This document shows positions 20,693-30,300 of a DNA stretch of 64,000 nucleotides, one piece after another. The notes beneath the pieces are model-generated. The model ran no database searches. It worked only from the letters and a program-made list of their open reading frames with translations, and was not told the origin of the DNA. The translations under genes were made by a program, and so were the position numbers. Each line of letters starts with the position of its first letter. The stretch's first letter is position 1. The DNA lies in the NCBI RefSeq assembly GCF_025602895.1, contig NW_026516207.1, positions 434,001-498,000 on the forward strand, in the 5' to 3' direction. This DNA is from Polychytrium aggregatum (Eukaryota > Chytridiomycota > Chytridiomycetes > Polychytriales).

Positions 20693-21625
20693 TCACGCCC
20701 AGAATCGCATCGCGCGCTCAATCAGCCGGGGAAGACATCTGGAAGCACCCTCCGCACGACGGACTCGAACAGGGTCACCATCCCGACCCTTGAACCCCTC
20801 AGACGCATTCAGCGCTGCCACCTTCCTGTACTGATGCTTCACAATCCCAAAGAAGTTCTCGATGGGATTGAAGTCGGGCGAGGCAGGTGGGGTGAAGATC
20901 ACTGACCATCCTCGGCGCTCGATGCAGTCCAGGACAGCCATTGTCTTGTGCATGCTGACATTGTCCATCACAATCACAGAGTCGTCTGGGAAGCTCGCTC
21001 GCTCAAAGAACTCGACCATCGAGTGTGTCTTGAATGATGTGGGGATGTACATGCGATGCAGCACACCAGAGTGGTTGATGGCAAATGCAGCCGAGACAGA
21101 CTTGTGCTTCATGTGATTGCGCTGGCGAAGCGGAGCACCCTTCGGTGAGTATCCGTAAAGAGGGAAAATGGATCTCCTGATCCCCGTCTCATCGACAAAG
21201 ACGAATCGTCGTGGGTCGATGGAGCGGACCTGGTCCCTGAACTGTGCCACTCGCTCATCCAGTCGCTTGGACTTGTTGAGGTGTGTTGCCCTCTTGTGTG
21301 AGAGACCTGCTCGCTGGATGGCAGTGTGGCAGAGTGAGAGTGATACTTTCCTCTGGAGGATGGACTCGAGCTTGCATCGCAACACAGGACCTGTCTGGAA
21401 CGGGTCCTGTTCAATCAGGGTGCGAATGACTGGACATGCCTGCTCAAAGAAAGTGGATCTGCGAGCTGGGACCCGGGATGGGTCATCCAGCTTGCATCCT
21501 CGGTGCCATCGATGGATGGTGCTTTTGGACACATTGAATATGGTGGCGACCTTACGCAGGCTATGGATGAGATCGTAGCATCGCAATGCGGCGGTGCGAA
21601 AGTCGGATGTGTGGCGAATGGTCAT
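20693..21625 (-). CDS. Tc1/mariner superfamily DD34E transposase
   Basis: An intact 310-residue ORF. An N-terminal helix-turn-helix is visible at about residues 23-42 (RKVATIFNVSKSTIHRWHRG), followed by a second winged-helix type region. The catalytic triad is Asp145 (FVDETGIRR), Asp221 (VIVMDNVSMHK) and Glu256 (SPDFNPIENFFGIVK), with 34 residues between the last two. Length and motif match IS630/Tc1/mariner transposases, which cut and paste into TA dinucleotides. The ORF lies between the right terminal repeat and the Fanzor gene on the same strand, 50-90 nt before the likely Fanzor start. Codon positions are uninterrupted, so the source may have been active recently. The last 15 codons recur in the deleted copies (26.3 and 44.4 kb). 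Confidence 0.93.
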   Translation of the reverse strand: MTIRHTSDFRTAALRCYDLIHSLRKVATIFNVSKSTIHRWHRGCKLDDPSRVPARRSTFFEQACPVIRTLIEQDPFQTGPVLRCKLESILQRKVSLSLCHTAIQRAGLSHKRATHLNKSKRLDERVAQFRDQVRSIDPRRFVFVDETGIRRSIFPLYGYSPKGAPLRQRNHMKHKSVSAAFAINHSGVLHRMYIPTSFKTHSMVEFFERASFPDDSVIVMDNVSMHKTMAVLDCIERRGWSVIFTPPASPDFNPIENFFGIVKHQYRKVAALNASEGFKGRDGDPVRVRRAEGASRCLPRLIERAMRFWA

Positions 21626-21684
21626 GGCCAGCGCGCGATAACATTGGGTAACAAAATATTCGATGAATGGTCAAAAACCTAGGG

Positions 21685-21711
21685 TGTCCCGTTTTTTATT
21701 GGATATCACAG
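21685..21711 (-). repeat. right terminal inverted repeat
   Basis: TGTCCCGTTTTTTATTGGAT followed by ATCACAG; imperfect inverse of 17924-17949. Confidence 0.65.
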
Positions 21712-22186
21712 TCTTGATCCACACACGACCACCATGGAGAGCGGGGTGTGACGACGAATACTGGCGAAGCACCATGTAGCGCGAGGAGTGGGGCTCGAGG
21801 GAGCGGACCGAACCAGAGTACTCTGCAGCGATATCTGCAGCGATATCGAACCACCCAACGACGCCAGCACCTATGGCCCACACGAGTGCGTGATTTTTGC
21901 GCTGGGGCGCGAGACCACATGACCACGTGACCACGGATCTGGTTGGATCCGATCCGATTCGAGCCAACGGGAGAAGGGCGACCATGCGCAGCACACCCGA
22001 GCCAATCGGGATGCGAGATCCCTGCTCCTCGGTCGCGCGGAATACAGGTGATGTCTGGTGGCGTGGCTTGGGTCCTGCCTACTTTTGTTTCGCTCGTCGC
22101 CCGCTTTCACCCTCTTCCCTCGCCGTCTCCCACATTTCGCCAACACCCACCCGCTTCTCTCCTTTCCCGCTGTCTCCCCGTTCAAC
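21712..22186. promoter_or_regulatory. upstream region of the Sel1-repeat gene
   Basis: 475 nt between the element's right end and the ATG at 22187. Contains a CTGCAGCGATATCTGCAGCGATATC direct repeat (about 21822-21848; 12-nt unit twice) and TC-rich sequence before the start codon. No gene seen. Confidence 0.45.
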
Positions 22187-23800
22187 ATGGCAAGCATGAA
22201 TGAGCCTGCTTCGAACACGGCACCACATCCCGCTCACCAATCCCAGGTCGAACCCCTCCTGGAATTGAGTGAGAGTCTCGAAGCCAGAACAACCTCGTCG
22301 ATTCCCGATATCACCCAACTCTCACTCGAACCCAACCCAGACATCTTCACCATCATCTGTTGCAACGACAGCTTCCAACTCACTCTCGACCACAGCACCA
22401 TCAAGACCCTGCTCAGAGTATGCAAACGAGCCCGACCCCTCCTGAGCTCCAAGGTGCCTCGCTTCCACCGTTGGTGCCAGATTGTAGGACTGTGTCATCC
22501 AGACGGACAGATAAAGATCGGCCTCACACCGAGCGACCAGATTGCCATCTCGCTGCATTGCGAAGATTCGTTCACAGCAGACCGATCCTGGCTTGAATAT
22601 CTAGCCGATAACGGCAATGCTGCGGCCTCGTATTTCCTGGCAAGGATCCTTCAAATCGAGGTTGAAGGGCAACCCTACATGGAACGATCCAAGAGGCAAA
22701 GCGTCCTCCAGCAAATCTTCCGCTTTCTGGAGAAGGCAACCAACACAATCCACACAATCGCAAAGTTCCACCTGGCTGGATGTTGTCGCAACGGGCTTGG
22801 TGTCGATCAAGACCACACCAAGGCTGTCGAGATATATCGTAATATCGCAGACCGTGGGATCTCTCAGGCTCAAGTCGCCCTCGGTCGATGCTACGAGAGT
22901 GGTGAAGGTGTCGATCAGAGCTTCACCACCGCGATCGAGTGGTATTCCAAGGCAGCAGATCAGGCCAACGAAGACGGTCGACTCCATATCGTGTTCCTCC
23001 GAGGATGGTTCTCGCTCATCGGCCACGGTGTCGAACAGAGCGATGAAACTGCCTTCAACTACTGGCATGAAGTCAGCACCCAATCCACCGACCCAGTCAT
23101 CAAGCCCATTGCCACGCACATGGTCGGATGGATGCACTATCTCGGTCGGGGTACCGTGCGCGACGAGCAGAAAGGTGTCAAGATCATCCGCGATAACCAA
23201 TCAGATGGGTTCAAGCTCGGAGAGGACGAGTGTCTGGCAAAAGAATATGGGGTGACTGCCAACTCCAACTCACCCACAGCCTGCAAGTTGTTCGAGTTAT
23301 GCCAGCTGGGATCGGACCGTGACTGGCTCTGCAGGCATTTGATGGTTGTGTGTCTGTTTCGTGGATTCGGAACCGCCCAGGACAGGAAGAAGGCAGCCGG
23401 TATCTTTGAGCAACTCGCCAACGATGGACACAGCGATAGCCAGTTTTGGATTGGAGAGTGCTACTACGGGAGCGGGGGAGTATCGAGGAACCAACAAAAG
23501 GCATTCGAGTGGTTCAGCAGGTCGGCCAGCCAAGGCAACTCATATGGTCAGTGGATGGTTGGATATTGCTACTACTACGGACACGGAGTCACCAAGGACT
23601 ACGCCAAGGCGGTCGAGTGGCTCCGCAAGTCGGCCGAACAGGGCAATCGGATCGGACAGAACGACCTGGGCTATTGCTACCAATATGGCCGTGATGTCCC
23701 CCGGGACATCGACACCGCCATTTTCTGGTACCGCAAGTCTGCCGACCAGGGATGGCAAGATGCCATCAACAACCTCAAGCAACTCGGCAAGTGGCCCTGA
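22187..23800 (+). CDS. Sel1-repeat (TPR-like) protein
   Basis: An intronless ORF of 537 residues. At least six Sel1-like repeats are visible from about residue 215: AVEIYRNIADRGISQAQVAL, AIEWYSKAADQ, AAGIFEQLANDGHSDSQFW, AFEWFSRSASQGNSYGQWMV, AVEWLRKSAEQGNRIGQNDL, and AIFWYRKSADQGWQDAIN. These 36-residue helix pairs scaffold protein complexes; Chs4/Skt5-type activators and many early-diverging fungal proteins use them. The first 200 residues show no recognisable domain apart from a possible poorly conserved BTB-like or kinase-adjacent region. No signal peptide or membrane segment. I chose the ATG at 22187, since the open frame upstream is pyrimidine-rich leader. The partner is unknown. Confidence 0.85.
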   Translation: MASMNEPASNTAPHPAHQSQVEPLLELSESLEARTTSSIPDITQLSLEPNPDIFTIICCNDSFQLTLDHSTIKTLLRVCKRARPLLSSKVPRFHRWCQIVGLCHPDGQIKIGLTPSDQIAISLHCEDSFTADRSWLEYLADNGNAAASYFLARILQIEVEGQPYMERSKRQSVLQQIFRFLEKATNTIHTIAKFHLAGCCRNGLGVDQDHTKAVEIYRNIADRGISQAQVALGRCYESGEGVDQSFTTAIEWYSKAADQANEDGRLHIVFLRGWFSLIGHGVEQSDETAFNYWHEVSTQSTDPVIKPIATHMVGWMHYLGRGTVRDEQKGVKIIRDNQSDGFKLGEDECLAKEYGVTANSNSPTACKLFELCQLGSDRDWLCRHLMVVCLFRGFGTAQDRKKAAGIFEQLANDGHSDSQFWIGECYYGSGGVSRNQQKAFEWFSRSASQGNSYGQWMVGYCYYYGHGVTKDYAKAVEWLRKSAEQGNRIGQNDLGYCYQYGRDVPRDIDTAIFWYRKSADQGWQDAINNLKQLGKWP

Positions 23801-25397
23801 TTCCCGAGTTCCTCCGAGCGCAACTCCTAAATAACCATATCCCAACACTGAACAAGCAAGCAGCCAAGCAAACCGCACCGCCAACACCCACCCCAAACAC
23901 CATGATACTAAGGAGTGGACTTGCAAAGTGATTCCGATGAAGCGGCAATGGCCGAGTGATGTTGTATTTGGCATTCAATACATCCAATATATCCAATATA
24001 CAATAGTGCTGTCCCATATTCATCGCTGATGTTGATCGACCGAGAGGAAACATCCGATGACCCGACAACGACAACTCGACATTCACAATCGATACTCATT
24101 CTATAACCAAAGATAGGTGGAAAGAGTTAGCACGACCCAGACCATCCCTCGCCACATGGTACCGAAGAAAGCAGGCAGCAAGCCACCAGCCTTCCCCGAC
24201 ACCAAGACCATCCTCCCTCGATCCGACACCAGGCAGCGTGCCCTGATCAGCATCGATGGACCGACAAAAGGATGGCAAAGGCGACGAATGGCCTGGATCC
24301 AAACGGGCATAGGTTCGCCTCTTCAGCCGCCAAAAGAAAGAAAATGACCACACTGCAGCTTTCTGGTCCACCCTCGATCCGACCCAGGGACGCTAGGGCA
24401 CGCCAGCGTATGTGGTAAGACCATGCGAGGATGAAACCAGTCCACTGCAGTGCAGCCTGGCGACTGAGAGAGGACTTTTAGGCCCTGGAAGCAAGGGAGA
24501 CGGAAGTATTAGTGCTGCGTCGCGCTGTCAGCCACACACGAGAGGAGGGGTATGCAATGCAGTGTGATGCGATGCGGATGGATGCTGGACTCATGGGGGC
24601 AATGCGGACCTTAGCTGTATAGACCAGACCGGCAGTTCACCCAGAGCTTCCCATGAAACCCCCAATCCACATGCATGCCAGGGGCCAACCAGCATACACA
24701 TGGATCAGTTCGCTCATGGGTCACAAAGGGCTACACTGGCAGCCTGGCTCCGACCGACAGCTTGCACTTGCTCGAGGGGGATGTCGCAGTTGCAGTTGAC
24801 CGAGGGTTGAATAGATGGACCGACACCGACAGGTTGCAGTTGCAGTTGAATAACGATCGACACCGACACCTTGATCGACACCTTGACCGAAATCTTGACC
24901 GACACCGACAGGGAAGGATCTTGACGAGGGACAGCGGGACAGCGGGGATGACGATCCGCTTGGGGACAGCGAGAATGACGGCGGAATTTGCGGGGTGCCG
25001 ACAAAAACGACCTGGACGACGACCCAGGTTTTATCCCTCGGCTTATCGCTTCCCCCACCGACACCCGTCCGCTCCTGTCGCCCGGGGAAGATCACCGGGG
25101 CGATCAGCTGCATCGATTCCCGGCCTCTCCCATGCCATCGTCGCTCGCAATCTCCCTTGCGTTGACTCACCGACCACATCGCTCGACCCAGCCAGATCCA
25201 ATCATCAAATCGAGCGATCCGACGAGCCCGATCCCCGACCGGGTCGACCAGCGAGCGCAAGCGATACGCACCTGGCCTGACTCACCTGAACAAGAGGATC
25301 GACCCGATAGCGACCCGCCGCATCGCAGATTAGCCCAAGACGGCATCCCCGGAAAGCAAAAGCAAAACGCTGGTCTCGTATTGGGAAAATCAATATA
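23801..25397. other. gene-poor region between Sel1 gene and element copy 2
   Basis: 1.6 kb without a gene I can support. 23980-24005 has a repeated CCAATATA motif. From about 24815 to 24960 there are short tandem units of CGACACCGACA and GACAGCGGGAC type, which generate low-complexity ORFs rich in Arg, Asp and His. No tRNA-like structure or recognisable protein was found. Confidence 0.5.
24815..24965 (+). repeat. degenerate tandem repeats (GACACCGACA / GACAGCGGGA)
   Basis: Clustered imperfect copies of ACCGACACC, CTTGATCGACAC and GACAGCGGGA units. They explain the low-complexity ORFs on both strands here. Confidence 0.65.
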
Positions 25398-25405
25398 CAG
25401 TCAAA

Positions 25406-25435
25406 CCAGGAAGAAACGGGACAGTTACTTCCTGG
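25406..25435 (-). ncRNA. hairpin at Fanzor 3' end, copy 2
   Basis: CCAGGAAG pairs with CTTCCTGG across a 14-nt loop. Relative to copy 1 the fifth base pair is changed on both arms, a compensatory substitution. The coding-side change is synonymous (AGA to AGG, Arg). Confidence 0.5.
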
Positions 25436-26345
25436 CATTAGCGACACAAGTCTGCTGATCTGTAGACCCCAGTGGGCAGGTCGTGAGATTGTTTCCCGTC
25501 TTCGTTGGCAATCGAGTGGTTTTGGTTGGTTTGGGAAGCACAGTCTTGAATACACTCGGTCGATCTCCTGTGGCGATGATCGACTGGCATACCGAGATCA
25601 TATTCCTTGAGGCATTGATGTCTCGATCCCACAGCGTATGGCAGCTTGCACAGCTCCGTACATAATGTGGTTTCTCGACATCAAGATACTCGGGTGACTC
25701 AAGTCGCTTGGCTTCCCGACAATGTGAGCACACCTGGGATGTGTTGAACTCGTTCACCGAGCACACATGGATCTTGGAGACGGATGGGTCTGGTGGTCGT
25801 CTCTGGTGGTGGTGGAACTGCTCAAAGTACTTGGCGAACCTGAGTCTCCTGGGACTGGATGCGTATCCCTTCCCCTGTTTCCACGAGGCATTTCCAAAGG
25901 CAATCACAATGTCGGTCTCCCTTGGTGCCTGGTCGATGACTCGCTTGCACATCTCGTGGACAGTGCGCTGTCGCTTGCTGTGGAGATCGAGTCGCTTGAA
26001 CCGCCGTCGCCGGGTCAGGCTGAAGTACAGCTGTTTGTCCAGCATGTCTCCATCGAACACATGGCGAATGTATCGCAGGAAGGGATCCAACCCAGGGATC
26101 TTGGGACTTGGTGTGGTGCTCATCCATTCCTGCAGACCAAGTATATTGTGGGTGCTCTGGATCCACTTGGTCGCCTGGCTGGTGTCTTTCGCTTGAGGGG
26201 AGCCATCTGGCGAGAAAATAGCGACGATGGCTGATTCTGCCCTCGGGGAAGAAAGAGTCTCCTCAAAACCAGCGCATTTTGGGCTGGCCGAGATACTGTG
26301 CAGTGGCGTCCTTGATTCAGATCCAGAAACGCATCGCTCGCTCAA
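25425..26345 (-). pseudogene. Fanzor C-terminal half, copy 2
   Basis: An uninterrupted frame of about 306 codons, of which the last ~275 are Fanzor. It resumes at QATKWIQSTH and keeps the RuvC-II region (IVIAFGNASWKQGKG), the zinc ribbon CSHC...CASC and DRDINASRN, and ends in ARK followed by TAA. The RuvC-I segment and everything N-terminal are deleted, so it cannot be an active nuclease. The first ~30 codons come from the transposase 3' end read in another frame plus unrelated sequence, so the apparent start is not genuine. Confidence 0.85.
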
Positions 26346-26680
26346 TCAGTCGTGGGAAGACATCTTGTCAAGGTGAGTCTTGCCTGATAGCCAAACGATC
26401 ATGTCATCTCGCTGACACACAGCCACGCTTGACTAGGTTTCCAACCAGAGAGATTCAGATGGTGGTGGTTCTTGTCCGCAATCGGAGTGGAGCTTCCAAC
26501 AATGATCCAATTGGTCATTCCTCCACACCAATCGCCCACCACCACCGTCAATCGGCTCAAGGTGATACCAAATGCCGTCAATCGACCATGGCCGGATTCC
26601 AACTTTTGCTGCTCCACATTCGACGTGACTTTCAGGTGACCGAGATGAGCAGCCGCGAGGGGGCCGGAAAAATTGATACC

Positions 26681-27399
26681 GGGTAAGTCGCCTCGCTGGC
26701 CGGCTGGTTCTTGTTTGCGGCCTGTGCTCTTCGAATGCCAGGCCACACAACCCACTCTCATATGCAAGCTGACGTAAAACCAAGCGCCATTCAAGGACGG
26801 GCAGCAGCAGCTGCAGCTGTAGTTCATAGCCCTACAATCCAGCAGTGTGGATATTCAGCGATACGGCTCAGAGTTCGTTCAGTCGACACCACATTTGTGA
26901 AATACGGGGCACTTGCCCCGCTCCAACCGAGCAGCAAGGCCACTTTCAATAATAACTGATCCCTTCAACAACATTCAAGCAAAGATCATAACCAACGCGC
27001 GATGCTTTGAATATATCATTTGGCTGTCGATCAAACACAAACTGGGGTGTCACATATTTTTCATTTTATATATTGCATTGACAGCAATTGACAACTGACA
27101 GCCGTATGGGCGACGCAATTCACAAAGATGAATCTGCTCGGAAAACATTCTAAAGAAGGCAGATGTCGGCACAGTCGAATCACCCGACCGAAGGTGAGTA
27201 TTCATGTGGGTCCAAAAAGAGAGAGGGTTGTGTGCTCATGTCGTGGGAAGCGGCAAGACTGAACTGCCTTTTGAGCGAGCGGGGCTGTAATGGACTTGAC
27301 GGGACAGTGTTGAATGGATGGAAAGCTGGGCACGGGGCCGATTGATGGGAGATGGGCTGGGTTGTCCAGCAACGACATGCGTCCATGGCGAAGGATCGG
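26681..27399. other. intergenic, AT-richer
   Basis: About 720 nt between element copy 2 and the stop of the giant minus-strand gene. 26990-27090 is the most AT-rich stretch of the window (ATTTTATATATTGCATTGAC), consistent with a 3' UTR or spacer. No ORF with support. Confidence 0.5.
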
Positions 27400-30300
27400 C
27401 TATTGGCTACGGGCCTTGGGCTGCTGATCGGCATCACCGGTTTCGAGAACGGTATTGGGGCGTGCCGGTGGCGGCTTTGGCGTTCGCAGCCAGCCCATGA
27501 TCGACCACGGATTCTCGATCGCAGTCTCAAGGGTCTTTTCGAGTGCCGAGGCCATCTTCTCCAGCGTCGTCGACGACTCGCCGTTTTGCAGCGGGGCATC
27601 GACGTCGATGTCAGTCTTGATGGCGAGTGGCGGCTTGCCAGCGGGGTTCTCATTGGTTGACGCTGTTGCTTCCACTGGGTCCGGTTCAACGGCCCGCAGC
27701 TCAACCGAGATTTCTGTCGCTCTGGCCTCGTCCAAGGGAGGCTGTTCGACTGCTGTTGCATTGCTCGACTGCTTGGACACCAGAGTGGACGTGCGAACAA
27801 TCACGGGGTGCCTTCCGGCCGCTGGATTTGGCTTCTGGGCAGGCTCGGGCTGCTCCAAGACTGGTTCCAGAGTGGGCTTCGCTTCCGCTGCGGTCTCGAG
27901 CTTGGTCTGGCTCAATCGAGTCTCCGGCAGAGACAGCGGAGCTGGTCCCGCACTCGACGCTGCGCTCATGGTTGCAGCAGATGTGTCGGAGGAGAAGCTA
28001 GACTTGACCAAAGCCGACTGTCGGCGCTTTGGAATGCCGAACGGCGACTGGAGATCAGGAAGGCTGTCTTTGGCTTTTGGAGGTGAGGCGACCGCCGGCT
28101 TGGACATGAGCGGCTTGGCCATTGGCCCTCCAAAGTCATCCAGGCTGAGTCGCGGCCGCAGATAGGGCGGCACGGCTGCTTGCTCATTGGACTTTTGTTC
28201 CGTGGCAGGCTTCTGATAGCCAAAGACATTCCCTTGGAAGCTTGGTGGCGGCTTGCTAGCCAGCGGCAGCTCCGTATTCAGCACGGAAGCGACCTGCGGC
28301 TCGTTGAACATGACGTTGTTGCTGGAGTTGACGATTTTCTCAACAGGCGTGCCTGGGATCTCGGCTATTCGCTGGGCGGCGACTCGTTTGTCTTGGAGGA
28401 TCGGGCCACTCAGCGGCGTCGACGATGAGCTCTCACCAAGGTCTGGCTTGTCCAAAAAGTCCTCCAGAGCAGAAAGGATATTGGGATCGTTCCAGTCGCC
28501 CGTGGCGTCGTTCAGGTCGCTCAACAGATGCGATTCAAAGTGCGTGCTGTTCCGCTTCTTGAGAACCCTGTCCGATCCGGCATCGTTTGAGCCGGCTGCG
28601 ACCGCATCGTCCTCCTCTCGGTCCTCGGTCAAGGGTGCCTCCCAGAGTGTCGAGTCTGCCGTCATGCTCATCTGTCCAATCGAGCTCTTGCGGCGCAGTG
28701 CCTGGGGGTCAACTCGCCCGCCTCCCACTGCGTTGAGAGAAGGGCGCCGGGTGCGGGTGTCGAGGTTCTCGTTCGACTGGACCTTTTGCAGCACTTTGTG
28801 GTTCAGTTGCTTGCTCTGTCGGCGCTCGGTCACGGTTTCGGGAGTGGCAGCACTCGGCGGGTTGTTGGTCGGTGTTAGCTGGAACGGAACACTGTCTCGA
28901 GTCTTGGTCGGCGGCGCGCCATCAGTGGCAGCAACTGCAGGATCCTTTTTGTTGAGGAAGTCAGTTTGAATCTGGAGCTGCACTCGAGACGACGACCGAC
29001 GCATGCTGGACTTGGCTGGTGGCTGTGGAGCGGACGGTGCCTGAGTGGACTGACCGATTTCTTCTTTGAAGGCCACCGTAGGACCAGGACCAGGGACAGG
29101 AGCAACCGGGGCAGCGGCAGTGGAGACCGGGGCAGCTGCTTGGGGCGGCATCGACGGAATGGGCGCCAGCTTAGGTGGTGCCGTGCGGTCGTCATCAGTC
29201 ACCGGCTCGTTGCCAGCAGCCGGAGGCGCGAACTGTTCGCCGAGCTGGCCCATCCAGATGCTGAGAGGACGCAGCCAGCCGTTCTGCCTCTTGGGCGGCG
29301 GCGGGGCTTTCAGGATCGGAACTTTGTGCTGGTTCGGTGCCTTGGCCGATGGTCTTGGCTGGTTGGTGGCCTGTGTGGACAGGCCAGGCTGCGCAGATAC
29401 CTCTGATGACGGCTGGGCAGGTGCTGGTGCTGGTGCTGGTGGGGCGGGTGCTGGCTGAGCGGGTTTGCTGGATCCGTGTGCGACGACAGACGACGATGCC
29501 TGAGGAGGAACTTGGCTCTTGGAGGTGCCGAGGCTGTGATTGCTCCCGTTGACGGCTTCGAGCGAGACCCGGCGTTTGCCGCCCGATAGGCCGGCACGCC
29601 AGGCCTCGAGCTTGGGGTTGATGGGTTTGTTGACGATGACGCCGTAGTCCGGCTCAAACACTTGGACAGCTCCAGCCGGCTGCGCCCCGAGCATCCGCTC
29701 CTTGGCTGCAGACGAAGCCAGGGTCGACATGCTGCCGTCGTAGAGGATCTCGTTGCGCCACCAAGGATCGTCGCGGTCGTCCTCGACATCCGAGTCCCAG
29801 TCCGAGTCCAAATCCCAAGGACGTGTGCGGGGGCGAGGCGGCATAAACGCTCCAAGGCCGTCGTCGTCTTCCTGCAGAGGTGCCCATGGATGATCGAGCA
29901 GGTATCGCACGCTCGCCAGATCCATTTCGACCTGTAGCCACTGCTGGTCTGTTCGGCGGACAATCGAGTCGAGTGCGTGCTGGTGCCCCTCCTTGTAGAT
30001 GATCAGCTCGGCCTTGTAGCTCACCAGTAGTTCTTTGGCGGCGTTGAGCTCCTCCTCGACCTCCTGCATCCTCGCCAGCTTGTCGTTGGCTTGTGCAAGT
30101 TGCGACTTGGCTCGAGTCAACTCTGTCTTGAGCTCCGCGATTTCAGACCGCGCTCCCGTCAGCTCCTCCTTCATCCGCAGCTTGAGTCGGTTCTGCTTGG
30201 CAAGCAAGCCCTGGGCTTTGGCAATCTGGTCCCGTAGCGACTGTACAGCCTCGACGTCGGCGTTCAGAAGGGTGTTGACTCCGACTGAGCGGGTCTTGAT

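Larger units (their letters stand above)
17924..21711 (-). mobile_element. composite Tc1/mariner-type element carrying a Fanzor gene
   Basis: About 3.8 kb bounded by imperfect inverted repeats. The left end is CAGTCTATCCAGAAAGAAAC followed by GGGACA. The right end, on the other strand, is CTGTGATATCCAATAAAAAA followed by CGGGACA. The left end is preceded by TTA, consistent with a TA target; a matching TA at the right end is not evident. Inside, both genes read on the minus strand: transposase (20693-21625) then Fanzor (start near 20642, end 17951). Fanzor1-type genes are known to ride inside several eukaryotic transposon families, including mariner. Deleted relatives of this element lie at 25398-26680 and 43500-44772. 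Confidence 0.82.
25398..26680 (-). mobile_element. internally deleted element copy 2 (non-autonomous)
   Basis: Begins ATA then CAGTCAAACCAGGAAGAAAC, a variant of the left terminal repeat at 17924. It retains the 3' half of Fanzor and, beyond a deletion, the last ~15 codons of the transposase (GATGTCTTCCCACGACTGAT at about 26335-26360, minus strand). It then has about 300 nt not present in copy 1 but shared with copy 3 up to GAGGGGGCCGGAAAAATTG near 26680. A right terminal repeat matching 21685-21711 was not found. Confidence 0.72.

Noticed and set aside
24675-25280. 201-codon ORF rich in Arg, Asp and His
   Set aside because: It is created by GACACC and GACAGC tandem repeats; the opposite strand is equally open.
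25425-26345. Copy 2 Fanzor as a functional short gene
   Set aside because: RuvC-I is deleted and the apparent start lies in the transposase tip read out of frame with a non-ATG codon.
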